Below, piece after piece: positions 41,986-50,662 of a DNA stretch of 64,000 bases. Numbering within the stretch: position 1 is the stretch's first letter; each line of letters opens with the position of its first letter. The notes under the pieces are model-generated. The model was not told the origin of the DNA and did not search any database. It saw only the letters and a program-made list of their open reading frames with translations. The position numbers and the translations under genes were made by a program. Source of the stretch: an uncultured Lachnospiraceae bacterium. GTDB taxonomy: Bacteria > Bacillota > Clostridia > Lachnospirales > Lachnospiraceae. The DNA lies in assembly GCA_947176065.1 (NCBI GenBank), contig CAMWPB010000017.1, positions 1 through 64,000 of the forward strand. The letters are read 5' to 3'.

Positions 41986-42216
41986 GCCTACCATGTATGC
42001 CATGAAATTGTAGCTGTCCTGCAGATCTGTCAGGAAAAGATCCAGCCAGAGCTCTCCCGGACTGATCATCCGAAGCATCTGCAGCGCCTCTGTATTCTGC
42101 TTTAAATCGCAGAGCATTTCGTTGGGAAGCTGCAGAAAGACATGGCCGCGGCTGCTTTCTACCATCTGGATAAATTTTTCCGTGTTTTTGATTGTTCTGA
42201 TATTCACCTTATACAT
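41974..42216 (-). CDS. Small HPr-like protein (80 aa)
   Basis: MYKVNIRTIKNTEKFIQMVESSRGHVFLQLPNEMLCDLKQNTEALQMLRMI; weak HPr-like layout without a clear active-site His. Confidence 0.45.
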   Translation of the reverse strand: MYKVNIRTIKNTEKFIQMVESSRGHVFLQLPNEMLCDLKQNTEALQMLRMISPGELWLDLFLTDLQDSYNFMAYMVGAGA

Positions 42217-42427
42217 AATTTCCTCTCCCTTCTTTTTTATATGGGTGTCAATAATCCGTTGTGTCTGCCCTTTTCTTTTTTCTTATCTTGTGATATGATT
42301 ATATCATCAATAAAACTAATATTATTAGAATTAAATCGGCATAATATATGATTATATTTCCAAAAAAGAAAAAATTTAACTATCAGAGGATGCCTGTTGT
42401 CGCGTACGGGAAAAGGAGGCCGCTTAT

Positions 42428-43315
42428 ATGATACTGCCATGTACAGTACAGACAAATATGCAGGGGGAGGAGCTGCGGGAGCACGGAACCCGCCTTTTCC
42501 CGGTCGCCTGTTACCTTGATGTGCTTCCGGGGGATGAGATTCCCTGGCATTGGCACAATGAATTGGAATTAGGGCTGGTTGTAAGAGGAATGGCTGATGT
42601 GGAGCTGGCGTCTGTAAAGTACCAGCTCCGTGCCGGGGACGGTTTTTTTATCAATAGTAATATCTTACATGCCGTCTCGTCAGATGACGGAGACTTTTGC
42701 GAAATTCATTCGGTAGTGTTTCATCCGCGTGCAGTCAGTGGCAGCACAGATAATGTTATCTGGCAGAAATATGTAAAGCCGCTCACCGAAAATCAGGGCA
42801 ATCCGGGATTTCATCTGACCCCTGAAACGGAATGGCAGAGACGGGCGCTGGAAGGTATTGCCGAGATCTGGCGGCTGGCGGAACAGGAGGACTTTGGATA
42901 TGAAATGTATATCCGCAACGAGCTTTCCATGATGACAGCCCTGTTTTCGGAGCATCAGGTCACCGGGAATAAGAAATCTTTTGGCAAGGAACAGCGGGAT
43001 AATGCCAGAATCAAGGAAATGCTGGCATTTCTTCAGGCCAATTATGACAGAGAGCTGACCATTGAGGATATCGCATCGGCCTGCTCCATCAGTACGAGTG
43101 AATGTATCCGCTGTTTCCGTGCGACGATCAATACGACACCCATCGCTTATCTGAAATCCTACCGTCTTCAACAGGCGGCGTTAAAGCTGCAGCTTTCCTC
43201 GGATAAAATCTCCGCTATTGCGGAGAGCTGCGGCTTTCAGGAGATGAGTTATTTTGCCAAGTCTTTCAAGGAGGTCTATGGCTGTACGCCCTCAGAATAC
43301 AGAATCGGAAAATAA
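42428..43315 (+). CDS. AraC family transcriptional regulator
   Basis: PWHWHNELELGLVVRG cupin; AESCGFQEMSYFAKSFKEVYGCTPSEYR. Confidence 0.9.
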   Translation: MILPCTVQTNMQGEELREHGTRLFPVACYLDVLPGDEIPWHWHNELELGLVVRGMADVELASVKYQLRAGDGFFINSNILHAVSSDDGDFCEIHSVVFHPRAVSGSTDNVIWQKYVKPLTENQGNPGFHLTPETEWQRRALEGIAEIWRLAEQEDFGYEMYIRNELSMMTALFSEHQVTGNKKSFGKEQRDNARIKEMLAFLQANYDRELTIEDIASACSISTSECIRCFRATINTTPIAYLKSYRLQQAALKLQLSSDKISAIAESCGFQEMSYFAKSFKEVYGCTPSEYRIGK

Positions 43316-43412
43316 TACAAATAAAGAAGAATTTTATCCATTTTATTGAGGTATATTTCAGAATATAATACATATAAAAGGTAAACAGACTGTTCAATTG
43401 GAGGATAGGAGA

Positions 43413-45353
43413 ATGGGAGATTTAAAATTAGTCAGGGATTTTACGGTGGGGGAAGGGTTTTTCGGCAGATATGAGAAACTGGTGAAGGACGTGGTGCTTC
43501 CCTATCAGGAGCGGGCGTTAAACGACCAGATTGAGGGTGCGGAGAAGAGCCATTGCATTGAAAATTTCCGTATGGCAGCGAAAAAACTGAAAACGGGCAG
43601 CAGTGGCGGTGAGTTTTACGGCATGGTATTTCAGGATAGCGATGTGGCTAAATGGTTAGAAGGGGCAGCGTACTCGCTGGCACAGTATCCCGATGAGGCG
43701 CTGGAGAAACGGTGTGACGAAATCATAGAACTGATCGGTGAGGCGCAGCAGAAGGACGGTTATCTCAATACTTATTTTACGGTGAAGGAGCCGGAAAAAC
43801 GGTGGACAAATCTTCACGAGGCCCACGAGCTTTACTGCGCGGGACACATGATTGAGGCAGCAGTGGCTTATGCGGAGTGCACGGGGAAGGCGAGACTTCT
43901 GGAAATCATGTGCGATATGGCAGATCACATTTACCGCCATTTTATAGAGGAAGGGGCGGAAGGGTATCCCGGACATCCTGAAATCGAGCTTGCTCTGATG
44001 CGGTTGTACCGCAGTACCAAGGAAGAAAAATACAAGGAGCTGGCATTGCACTTTATCAATGTGCGTGGTGTGGATTCTGACTATTATAAGAAAGAGATGG
44101 AGAAAAATCCCTGGCGTGTCTGGGGAAATAATCCAGATGACAAAGAATACGCGCAAAATTATGCGCCGGTGCGGCAGCAGGACAAGGCGGTAGGACATGC
44201 TGTCCGTGCGGTGTATCTTTACACGGGGATGGCGGATGCGGCCATGGAGACGGTGGACAGGGAACTTGCCGACGCCTGCAGGACGCTCTGGAACAATATC
44301 ACGCAGCACAGAATGTATGTGACGGGAGCCATCGGTTCCGCCTATGAAGGGGAGGCTTTCACAAAGGACGACCATTTGCCAAACAATACGGCCTACGCGG
44401 AGACATGCGCGGCCATCGGTCTGATCTTTTTCTCCAATAAAATGCTGTATCTGGAACACAACGGCAAATATGCGGATGTGATGGAGCGGGCATTATATAA
44501 CTGCGTGTTGGCAGGAATGCAGCTTGACGGCACGAAATTTTTCTATGTGAATCCGCTGGAGATACTGCCCGGCATTTCCGGGGAAGCGCAGACCCATAAA
44601 CACGCGCTGCCTGTGAGACCCAAGTGGTTTGCCTGTGCCTGCTGCCCGCCCAACGTGGCAAGGCTTTTAGGATCGGTGGCGGAATATGCATGGCATGTGA
44701 TACCGGGCACTTTATTTTCCAATCTGTTCATTGCGGGGACGCTGGATGTGAGCGACCGTTTTGGCGGCAAGGTAACTTTACAGACAAATTATCCGTATGA
44801 CAATAAGCTGGAATACCGCTTTGCGCCGCAGGAGGGGAGAAACAGCATGGAGGTGCCTTTGGCAGTCCGTATTCCCGCGTGGAGCAGGCAGACAAAAATC
44901 CTTTTGAACGGAAAAGAAACGGGCTGCGAGATCCGGGATGGGTATGCATATCTGAGAGGAGAGTATACTGCGGACGATGTGATTATGGTGGAACTGGATC
45001 TTACGGTAAAGCGTGTGTATACAAGTAACCGCGTTTCCGAAAATACAGGCAGAGCTGCCTTGCAGAGGGGACCGCTGATCTATTGTGCGGAGGGTGTGGA
45101 TAACGAAAACGATATTCTCTCCCTGAGCCTGAAAAAGGACGGAGAGGTGGCGGTGAGCGACTATCTGCCGGATGAACTGTTCGGGATACAGAAGCTTTTT
45201 GCGGAAGGGTACCGGGAGACGGTGAACGAGGAGCTTTACAGTTTTGAAAGGCAGGAGGCGCAGCCCTGTCAGGTGACGCTGGTGCCGTATTATACCTGGG
45301 GCAACCGGGGTCTGAACCAGATGCGGGTGTGGATCCCTGAGAGGAATTGGTAA
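43413..45353 (+). CDS. Glycoside hydrolase family 127 (beta-L-arabinofuranosidase-like)
   Basis: QKDGYLNTYFTVKEPEKRW; TYVTGAIGS-like VTGAIGSAYEGEAF; FACACCPPNVARLLGSVAEY. Confidence 0.9.
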   Translation: MGDLKLVRDFTVGEGFFGRYEKLVKDVVLPYQERALNDQIEGAEKSHCIENFRMAAKKLKTGSSGGEFYGMVFQDSDVAKWLEGAAYSLAQYPDEALEKRCDEIIELIGEAQQKDGYLNTYFTVKEPEKRWTNLHEAHELYCAGHMIEAAVAYAECTGKARLLEIMCDMADHIYRHFIEEGAEGYPGHPEIELALMRLYRSTKEEKYKELALHFINVRGVDSDYYKKEMEKNPWRVWGNNPDDKEYAQNYAPVRQQDKAVGHAVRAVYLYTGMADAAMETVDRELADACRTLWNNITQHRMYVTGAIGSAYEGEAFTKDDHLPNNTAYAETCAAIGLIFFSNKMLYLEHNGKYADVMERALYNCVLAGMQLDGTKFFYVNPLEILPGISGEAQTHKHALPVRPKWFACACCPPNVARLLGSVAEYAWHVIPGTLFSNLFIAGTLDVSDRFGGKVTLQTNYPYDNKLEYRFAPQEGRNSMEVPLAVRIPAWSRQTKILLNGKETGCEIRDGYAYLRGEYTADDVIMVELDLTVKRVYTSNRVSENTGRAALQRGPLIYCAEGVDNENDILSLSLKKDGEVAVSDYLPDELFGIQKLFAEGYRETVNEELYSFERQEAQPCQVTLVPYYTWGNRGLNQMRVWIPERNW

Positions 45354-45443
45354 AATAATTACCTCAAATAAAGTATAAAAAGGGAATTGTAACTGAGATA
45401 ATTTCCCGTTATACTTACCTTAATATGGAATTTGAGCGAGGAG

Positions 45444-45474
45444 GCGGCATGTCCATATGGATGTGCCGCTTTTA
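45444..45474 (+). terminator. Hairpin/terminator between GH127 and GH3 genes
   Basis: GCGGCATGTCCATATGGATGTGCCGC followed by TTTTA. Confidence 0.5.
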
Positions 45475-45513
45475 TACATGTTTAAGTAGAAACAAACAGG
45501 AGGATACCAGGAT

Positions 45514-47751
45514 ATGCTGAAAAAGGACGACAAAAAGAATGAAAAAAAGAGGGAGAAGGAAATCGACAGGCTTGTGAAAAAGCTGACGCTGGATGAAAAA
45601 ATAGCCATGATCCACGGCGCGTCCCTTTTCCGTTCCGGCGCGGTAGAGCGGCTGGGGATTCCGGCAATCGAGACTTCGGACGGACCTATGGGCGTGCGTG
45701 CGGAGTTTATGGATGACAGATGGATTCCTGCGGGCAATCAGGATGATATGGTGTCTTATCTTCCCAGCAACAGTGCGCTTGCCTCTTCATGGAATTTGGA
45801 GCTTGCCCGGAAAATGGGACATGTGCTGGGTGCGGAGGCCAGGGGACGGGGTAAGGATGTGATTCTGGCGCCGGGCATCAATATCAAGAGAGATCCGCTC
45901 TGCGGCCGGAATTTTGAGTACATGAGTGAAGACCCGGCTCTTACGACGGCACTGGTTGTACCTTTTATACAGGGCGTGCAGGAAAATGATACGGCGGCCT
46001 GTGTCAAGCATTTTGCAGCCAATGTGCAGGAGACGGGCCGGCAGATGGTGGATGAGGTAATTGACGACCGGACACTCTATGAGCTTTATCTGCCTGCTTT
46101 TAAGGCGGCGGTTCAGGATGCCGGGGCTTATTCCATTATGGGGGCTTATAATAAAATAAACGGCATCCATTGCTGTGAGAATAAGAGACTGTTGGATGAA
46201 ATCCTCAGGAAAGAATGGGGATTTGACGGTGCGGTCATCAGTGACTGGGGAGGCGTACATAAGACGAAAGAGGCGGCGGAATGTTCTATGGATCTGGAGA
46301 TGTCTGTGTTCCCGGATTTTGATGAGTATAAGTTGGCGAATCCCTTAAAGGCGCTGATTGAAAAGGGCGAGATTTCTGTGGATGTAGTGGATGCCAAGGT
46401 AAGAAATCTTCTGCGCATGATGTACCGTTTGAAAATGATCGGACCGAAAAAGGATTCCCGTAAGGCAGGTGTGTACAATGCGCCGGAACACCGGGAAGCG
46501 GCTCTTTGCGCAGCGCAGGAATCCATGATTTTGTTAAAGAATGAAAACCATACTCTTCCTCTGGATGCGAAAAAGATGAAAAAACTGGCGGTAATCGGCG
46601 CAAACGCTGTGACGCTGCATTCGAACGGAGGCGGCAGTGCAGAGATTAAGGCGCTTTACGAAATCTGTCCTCTGGCCGGGCTTAAAATGTATCTGGGCGG
46701 CAATGTCCGGGTAACCTATGCGCAGGGATATTATGTGCCGCAAAATAAGACAGATGAGGGGGAAAACTGGCAGGCCACAAGTGTGAATGAGGATAGAGAC
46801 CCGGATATGGGGAAGGCTGTCCGGGATGAGGCGCATGAAAACGAGAACCACCGCAGGGGTGACGAGGAACGGCTTGCGAAGCTGGAGCGGGAAAAAGTGG
46901 AGATTCACGAGAAAAATGAGAAACTGTTTGCCGAGGCTCTGGAGACGGTAAAGGATGCGGATGCCGTTATTTTTGTGGGCGGACTGAATCACGAATATGA
47001 TATCGAGGGTTTCGACCGGCCCGATATGAGACTGCCTTATGAACAGGATCTTTTGATTGAGGAGCTTTTAAAAGTCAGGCCGGATACCATTATCACTTTC
47101 GTGGGCGGTTCTCCCGTGGAGATGCCCTGGCGGGAAAAAGCGCAGGCGATTCTGTGGAGCTACTATGCGGGTATGGAGACAGGAACGGCTCTGGCACAGA
47201 TTATTTTTGGAAGCATCAATCCTTCCGGCAAGCTGGCAGAGACCTTCCCGGAAAAATATGAGGACTGTGTGACTGCAAAGAACGGACAGTTTGGCGTGTG
47301 GGATCAGATTGCGCTGGAGGAAGGTTTATACTGCGGCTACCGTTATTTTGACAGGCAGCATATTGCGCCGGCTTTCTGCTTCGGGCATGGGCTGTCCTAC
47401 ACGGATTTCGAGTACAGTGGGCTTACGCTGAAGGCGGAGAAAGGGAGAAATGTTAAATTGACTTTTTCAGTCAAGAACATTGGAAAACGGGCGGGTGCGG
47501 AGACTGCGCAGATTTACATCGCGCCCATTGCGGCGCAGGTGGACAGGCCGGATAAGGAATTGAAAGCCTTTGCCAAGGTAGAGCTGGGAGCGGGACGCTC
47601 GAAAAAAGTCTCTTTGACTTTGAAACAGGAAGATTTTATGTATTTTGATACGCAGTTACACAAATTCATTGCAGATGCGGGCGACTATGAAATTCTGGTG
47701 GGCGCGTCCTGTGAAGATATCAGACTGCGGGGCATCGCGACGCTTAACTGA
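45514..47751 (+). CDS. Glycoside hydrolase family 3 protein (beta-glucosidase/xylosidase-like) with Fn3-like C-terminus
   Basis: LAPGINIKRDPLCGRNFEYMSEDP; GFDGAVISDWGGVH; C-terminal Fn3-like domain. Confidence 0.93.
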   Translation: MLKKDDKKNEKKREKEIDRLVKKLTLDEKIAMIHGASLFRSGAVERLGIPAIETSDGPMGVRAEFMDDRWIPAGNQDDMVSYLPSNSALASSWNLELARKMGHVLGAEARGRGKDVILAPGINIKRDPLCGRNFEYMSEDPALTTALVVPFIQGVQENDTAACVKHFAANVQETGRQMVDEVIDDRTLYELYLPAFKAAVQDAGAYSIMGAYNKINGIHCCENKRLLDEILRKEWGFDGAVISDWGGVHKTKEAAECSMDLEMSVFPDFDEYKLANPLKALIEKGEISVDVVDAKVRNLLRMMYRLKMIGPKKDSRKAGVYNAPEHREAALCAAQESMILLKNENHTLPLDAKKMKKLAVIGANAVTLHSNGGGSAEIKALYEICPLAGLKMYLGGNVRVTYAQGYYVPQNKTDEGENWQATSVNEDRDPDMGKAVRDEAHENENHRRGDEERLAKLEREKVEIHEKNEKLFAEALETVKDADAVIFVGGLNHEYDIEGFDRPDMRLPYEQDLLIEELLKVRPDTIITFVGGSPVEMPWREKAQAILWSYYAGMETGTALAQIIFGSINPSGKLAETFPEKYEDCVTAKNGQFGVWDQIALEEGLYCGYRYFDRQHIAPAFCFGHGLSYTDFEYSGLTLKAEKGRNVKLTFSVKNIGKRAGAETAQIYIAPIAAQVDRPDKELKAFAKVELGAGRSKKVSLTLKQEDFMYFDTQLHKFIADAGDYEILVGASCEDIRLRGIATLN

Positions 47752-47926
47752 TGCGAAAACGGTCTGTGATTTGAATATTTCTCCACTCTGCTGTACATGC
47801 TTGATTAATAGTAAACGACATAACAAATGTTGTTAACTATAGGACGATTCGGCCGGAAAAGGATTGCCGCGGCATAAGGCATACCGGCGAAATGGTTCGG
47901 ACAAAAAGCAGGAAAGGGTGGAAGAA

Positions 47927-48163
47927 ATGGATTATAATACGTTACCTGTCGGCCTTGGGCTGGCATTTGCGACCAACCGTGCGGCCATGGACCGCTTTGT
48001 GGATATGACCGATGATGAGAAGAAGGAATTTGTGGAGAGAAGCCGGGGTGTCATGTCCAAAAAGGAGATGGACAGTCTGGTGAGCTCACTTACGGAGGAC
48101 GAGGAGCCTGATCTTCATCTCGAGGATGTGAACCAGATTTTTAAGGGGCCGAGTATCGGATAG
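47927..48163 (+). CDS. Hypothetical small protein (78 aa)
   Basis: MDYNTLPVGLGLAFATNRAAMDRFVDMTDDEKKEFVERSRGVMSKKEMDSLVSSL; start after GAAAGGGTGG. Confidence 0.65.
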   Translation: MDYNTLPVGLGLAFATNRAAMDRFVDMTDDEKKEFVERSRGVMSKKEMDSLVSSLTEDEEPDLHLEDVNQIFKGPSIG

Positions 48164-48201
48164 ATCGCGGTTCAGGTGTGAAAATAGTAAAGGAGTTTCC
48201 C

Positions 48202-49527
48202 ATGCAGATACAGCTGCCTGACAAAGTGCAAAAAATCATAAATACGCTGGAAGAAGCGGGGTATGAAGCGTACGCGGTGGGCGGCTGTGTCCGGGATTCC
48301 ATACTTGGAAGAAGGCCTGACGACTGGGACGTCACCACTTCGGCAAAGCCGGAGGAAATGAAACGTCTTTTCCCGAGAACCGTGGATACGGGTATTAAGC
48401 ACGGAACCGTCACGGTTCTTCTGGAAGGAGAAGGCTTTGAGGTGACCACTTACCGCATCGACGGCGTATATGAGGATGGAAGGCATCCAACGGAGGTAAA
48501 CTTTACTTCCAATTTAAAAGAAGATTTAAGACGGCGTGATTTTACGATTAACGCCATGGCTTACAATGAACGGAGCGGACTGGTGGATCTCTACGGCGGC
48601 CTTGCAGACATGGAGAACCGGGTAATCCGCTGTGTGGGGGATGCCAGGGAGCGGTTTGAGGAGGATGCCCTGCGCATGCTGCGGGCGGTGCGTTTTTCCG
48701 CCCAGCTTGGCTTTCGGATTGACGGCGCGACAGGGGAGGCGGTAAAAGCTCTGGCCTCCAATTTACAGAAAATCAGCGCGGAACGGATTCAGGCAGAGCT
48801 GGTAAAGCTGGTGACCTCACCGCACCCCGATTATCTGCGGACGGCTTACGAGCTCGGTATTACGGCGCAGATTCTGCCGGAATTTGATCTTTGTATGGAG
48901 ACACCCCAGAGACATAAGCACCACTGTTATGATGTGGGGGAACATATTTTACACGCTATGCTTGGTGTGGGGCCGGACAAAGTGCTGCGGCTGGGTATGC
49001 TTTTTCATGATATCGGAAAGCCGCAGACGCTGACTGTCGACCCGGATGGGACGACCCATAATAAAAAACATCCTTTTGAGGGAGAAAAAATTACCCGAAA
49101 GGTGATGCGGCGTTTGAAATTTGACAACGATACCACCGACAAGGTGTCAAAGCTGGTACTGTACCACGATTACGATATCGCCCCCACGGAGGCGGGCGTC
49201 AGGCGGGCCATCAACCGCATGGGAGAAGACATATTCTCCATGATTTTCACGGTACGGCGCGCGGATATCGCCGCACAGAGCGATTATATGAGGGAGGAAA
49301 AGCTGGCAAAGGTAACTTACATAGAAAAGCTGTATCAGGAAGTTCTGGCCCGCAAGGACGCGGTTACGCTGAAGGATCTGGCGATTTCGGGAAATGACCT
49401 GATTGCCGGAGGGATGCCGCCCGGCAGGCAGATCGGAGAAACGCTGTCTGCGCTTTTAGAGAGGGTGCTTGACGATCCCTCCCTTAATACGAGAGAGATT
49501 CTTCTCAAACTGTATAAAGAATTGTAA
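48202..49527 (+). CDS. cca: CCA tRNA nucleotidyltransferase (HD domain)
   Basis: YEAYAVGGCVRDSILGRRPDDWDVTTSA; RRRDFTINAMAYN; LFHDIGKP; AAAGGAG SD before 48202. Confidence 0.92.
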   Translation: MQIQLPDKVQKIINTLEEAGYEAYAVGGCVRDSILGRRPDDWDVTTSAKPEEMKRLFPRTVDTGIKHGTVTVLLEGEGFEVTTYRIDGVYEDGRHPTEVNFTSNLKEDLRRRDFTINAMAYNERSGLVDLYGGLADMENRVIRCVGDARERFEEDALRMLRAVRFSAQLGFRIDGATGEAVKALASNLQKISAERIQAELVKLVTSPHPDYLRTAYELGITAQILPEFDLCMETPQRHKHHCYDVGEHILHAMLGVGPDKVLRLGMLFHDIGKPQTLTVDPDGTTHNKKHPFEGEKITRKVMRRLKFDNDTTDKVSKLVLYHDYDIAPTEAGVRRAINRMGEDIFSMIFTVRRADIAAQSDYMREEKLAKVTYIEKLYQEVLARKDAVTLKDLAISGNDLIAGGMPPGRQIGETLSALLERVLDDPSLNTREILLKLYKEL

Positions 49528-49586
49528 TGAAAACCCCCTGCGTTTCATAAGATGTAACAGTCAGAGTCAGGCGGGGGGTATTTTTT

Positions 49587-50573
49587 GTGAATGACAGAGC
49601 TGTTAATTTATTAGAGCATTATGAGATAGAGGTGCGTCGCACATGGAAAGGCCGCGGGGCAATTCTCTGCGATTCAGACCGTGGTCTGCTCATTATGAAA
49701 GAATACGGCGGCCCGGCGGAAAAGGTCGGTTTTCAGGAGTATCTGCTGAATCATATCCGGGAAAGCGGCGTTGTGCGTGCAGAGACGATCTTGCGGACAA
49801 AGGAAGATGAGCTTATTGTCCGTGATCAGGACAGGACGGCCTATATTGTAAAGACGTACTGCGAGGGCAGAGAGTGCGATCACCGAAATCCACAGGAGTG
49901 TCGTCATGCGGTGGATACGCTGGCGCGCCTTCATGGTGTCTGCGATCTTTCCGGCTGTGAAATTCTGGAGGATCAGCCCGTTTTTCATGTGGAAAATGAG
50001 TATGAAAAGCATAACCGCGAGTTAAAAAAGGTACGGAAATTTTTGCGGGAAAAGAGCCAGAAGACCGATTTTGAGATTTATTTAATGAAACATTATGACT
50101 ATTTTATGGATATTGCCTTGCAAATTACGGGGGAATTGAGTTATTATGCCTATGAGGAGGATTCTTCTTCCGCCTCTGTTGTTTGCCATGGCGATTACCA
50201 GTACCATAATATCATACAGACCGAAGAGGGCAGTGTGCTCATTAATTTCGAGAAATGCATCAGGGATTATCCTGTCCGGGACCTGTATCTGTTTATGCGT
50301 AAGCTTCTGGAAAAAAATAACTGGTCGCAGTCGCTTGGTGATATGCTCCTTTCGGGGTATAATGAAGTGAGACCTTTAAGCGAACGGGATTGCAGACAGC
50401 TGTATTTCCGCTTTGCCTACCCGGAGAAGTTCTGGAAGATTGTGAACTTCTATTATAACAGCGGCAAGGCATGGATTCCCGGGCGCAATATGGAAAAAAC
50501 GGAGAAGTTGTTTGCGCAGGAAAGGGAGAAACAGCTCTTTTTAAAAAGCGCGTTTCCGTCCTGCATAGCGTAA
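49587..50573 (+). CDS. CotS family spore coat protein (phosphotransferase-like), GTG start
   Basis: CotS/YutH-like kinase fold; VVCHGDYQYHNIIQTEEGSVLINFEKCIRDYPVRDLYLFMRKLLEKNNW. Confidence 0.85.
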   Translation: MNDRAVNLLEHYEIEVRRTWKGRGAILCDSDRGLLIMKEYGGPAEKVGFQEYLLNHIRESGVVRAETILRTKEDELIVRDQDRTAYIVKTYCEGRECDHRNPQECRHAVDTLARLHGVCDLSGCEILEDQPVFHVENEYEKHNRELKKVRKFLREKSQKTDFEIYLMKHYDYFMDIALQITGELSYYAYEEDSSSASVVCHGDYQYHNIIQTEEGSVLINFEKCIRDYPVRDLYLFMRKLLEKNNWSQSLGDMLLSGYNEVRPLSERDCRQLYFRFAYPEKFWKIVNFYYNSGKAWIPGRNMEKTEKLFAQEREKQLFLKSAFPSCIA

Positions 50574-50662
50574 AAGAATGCCTGAAATACGGCATTTTCC
50601 AGACAAACCTGTTTGTCTTCGGATGTTGGGATTTCGCACGGGCGGAATCATGGAGGTAAAAA

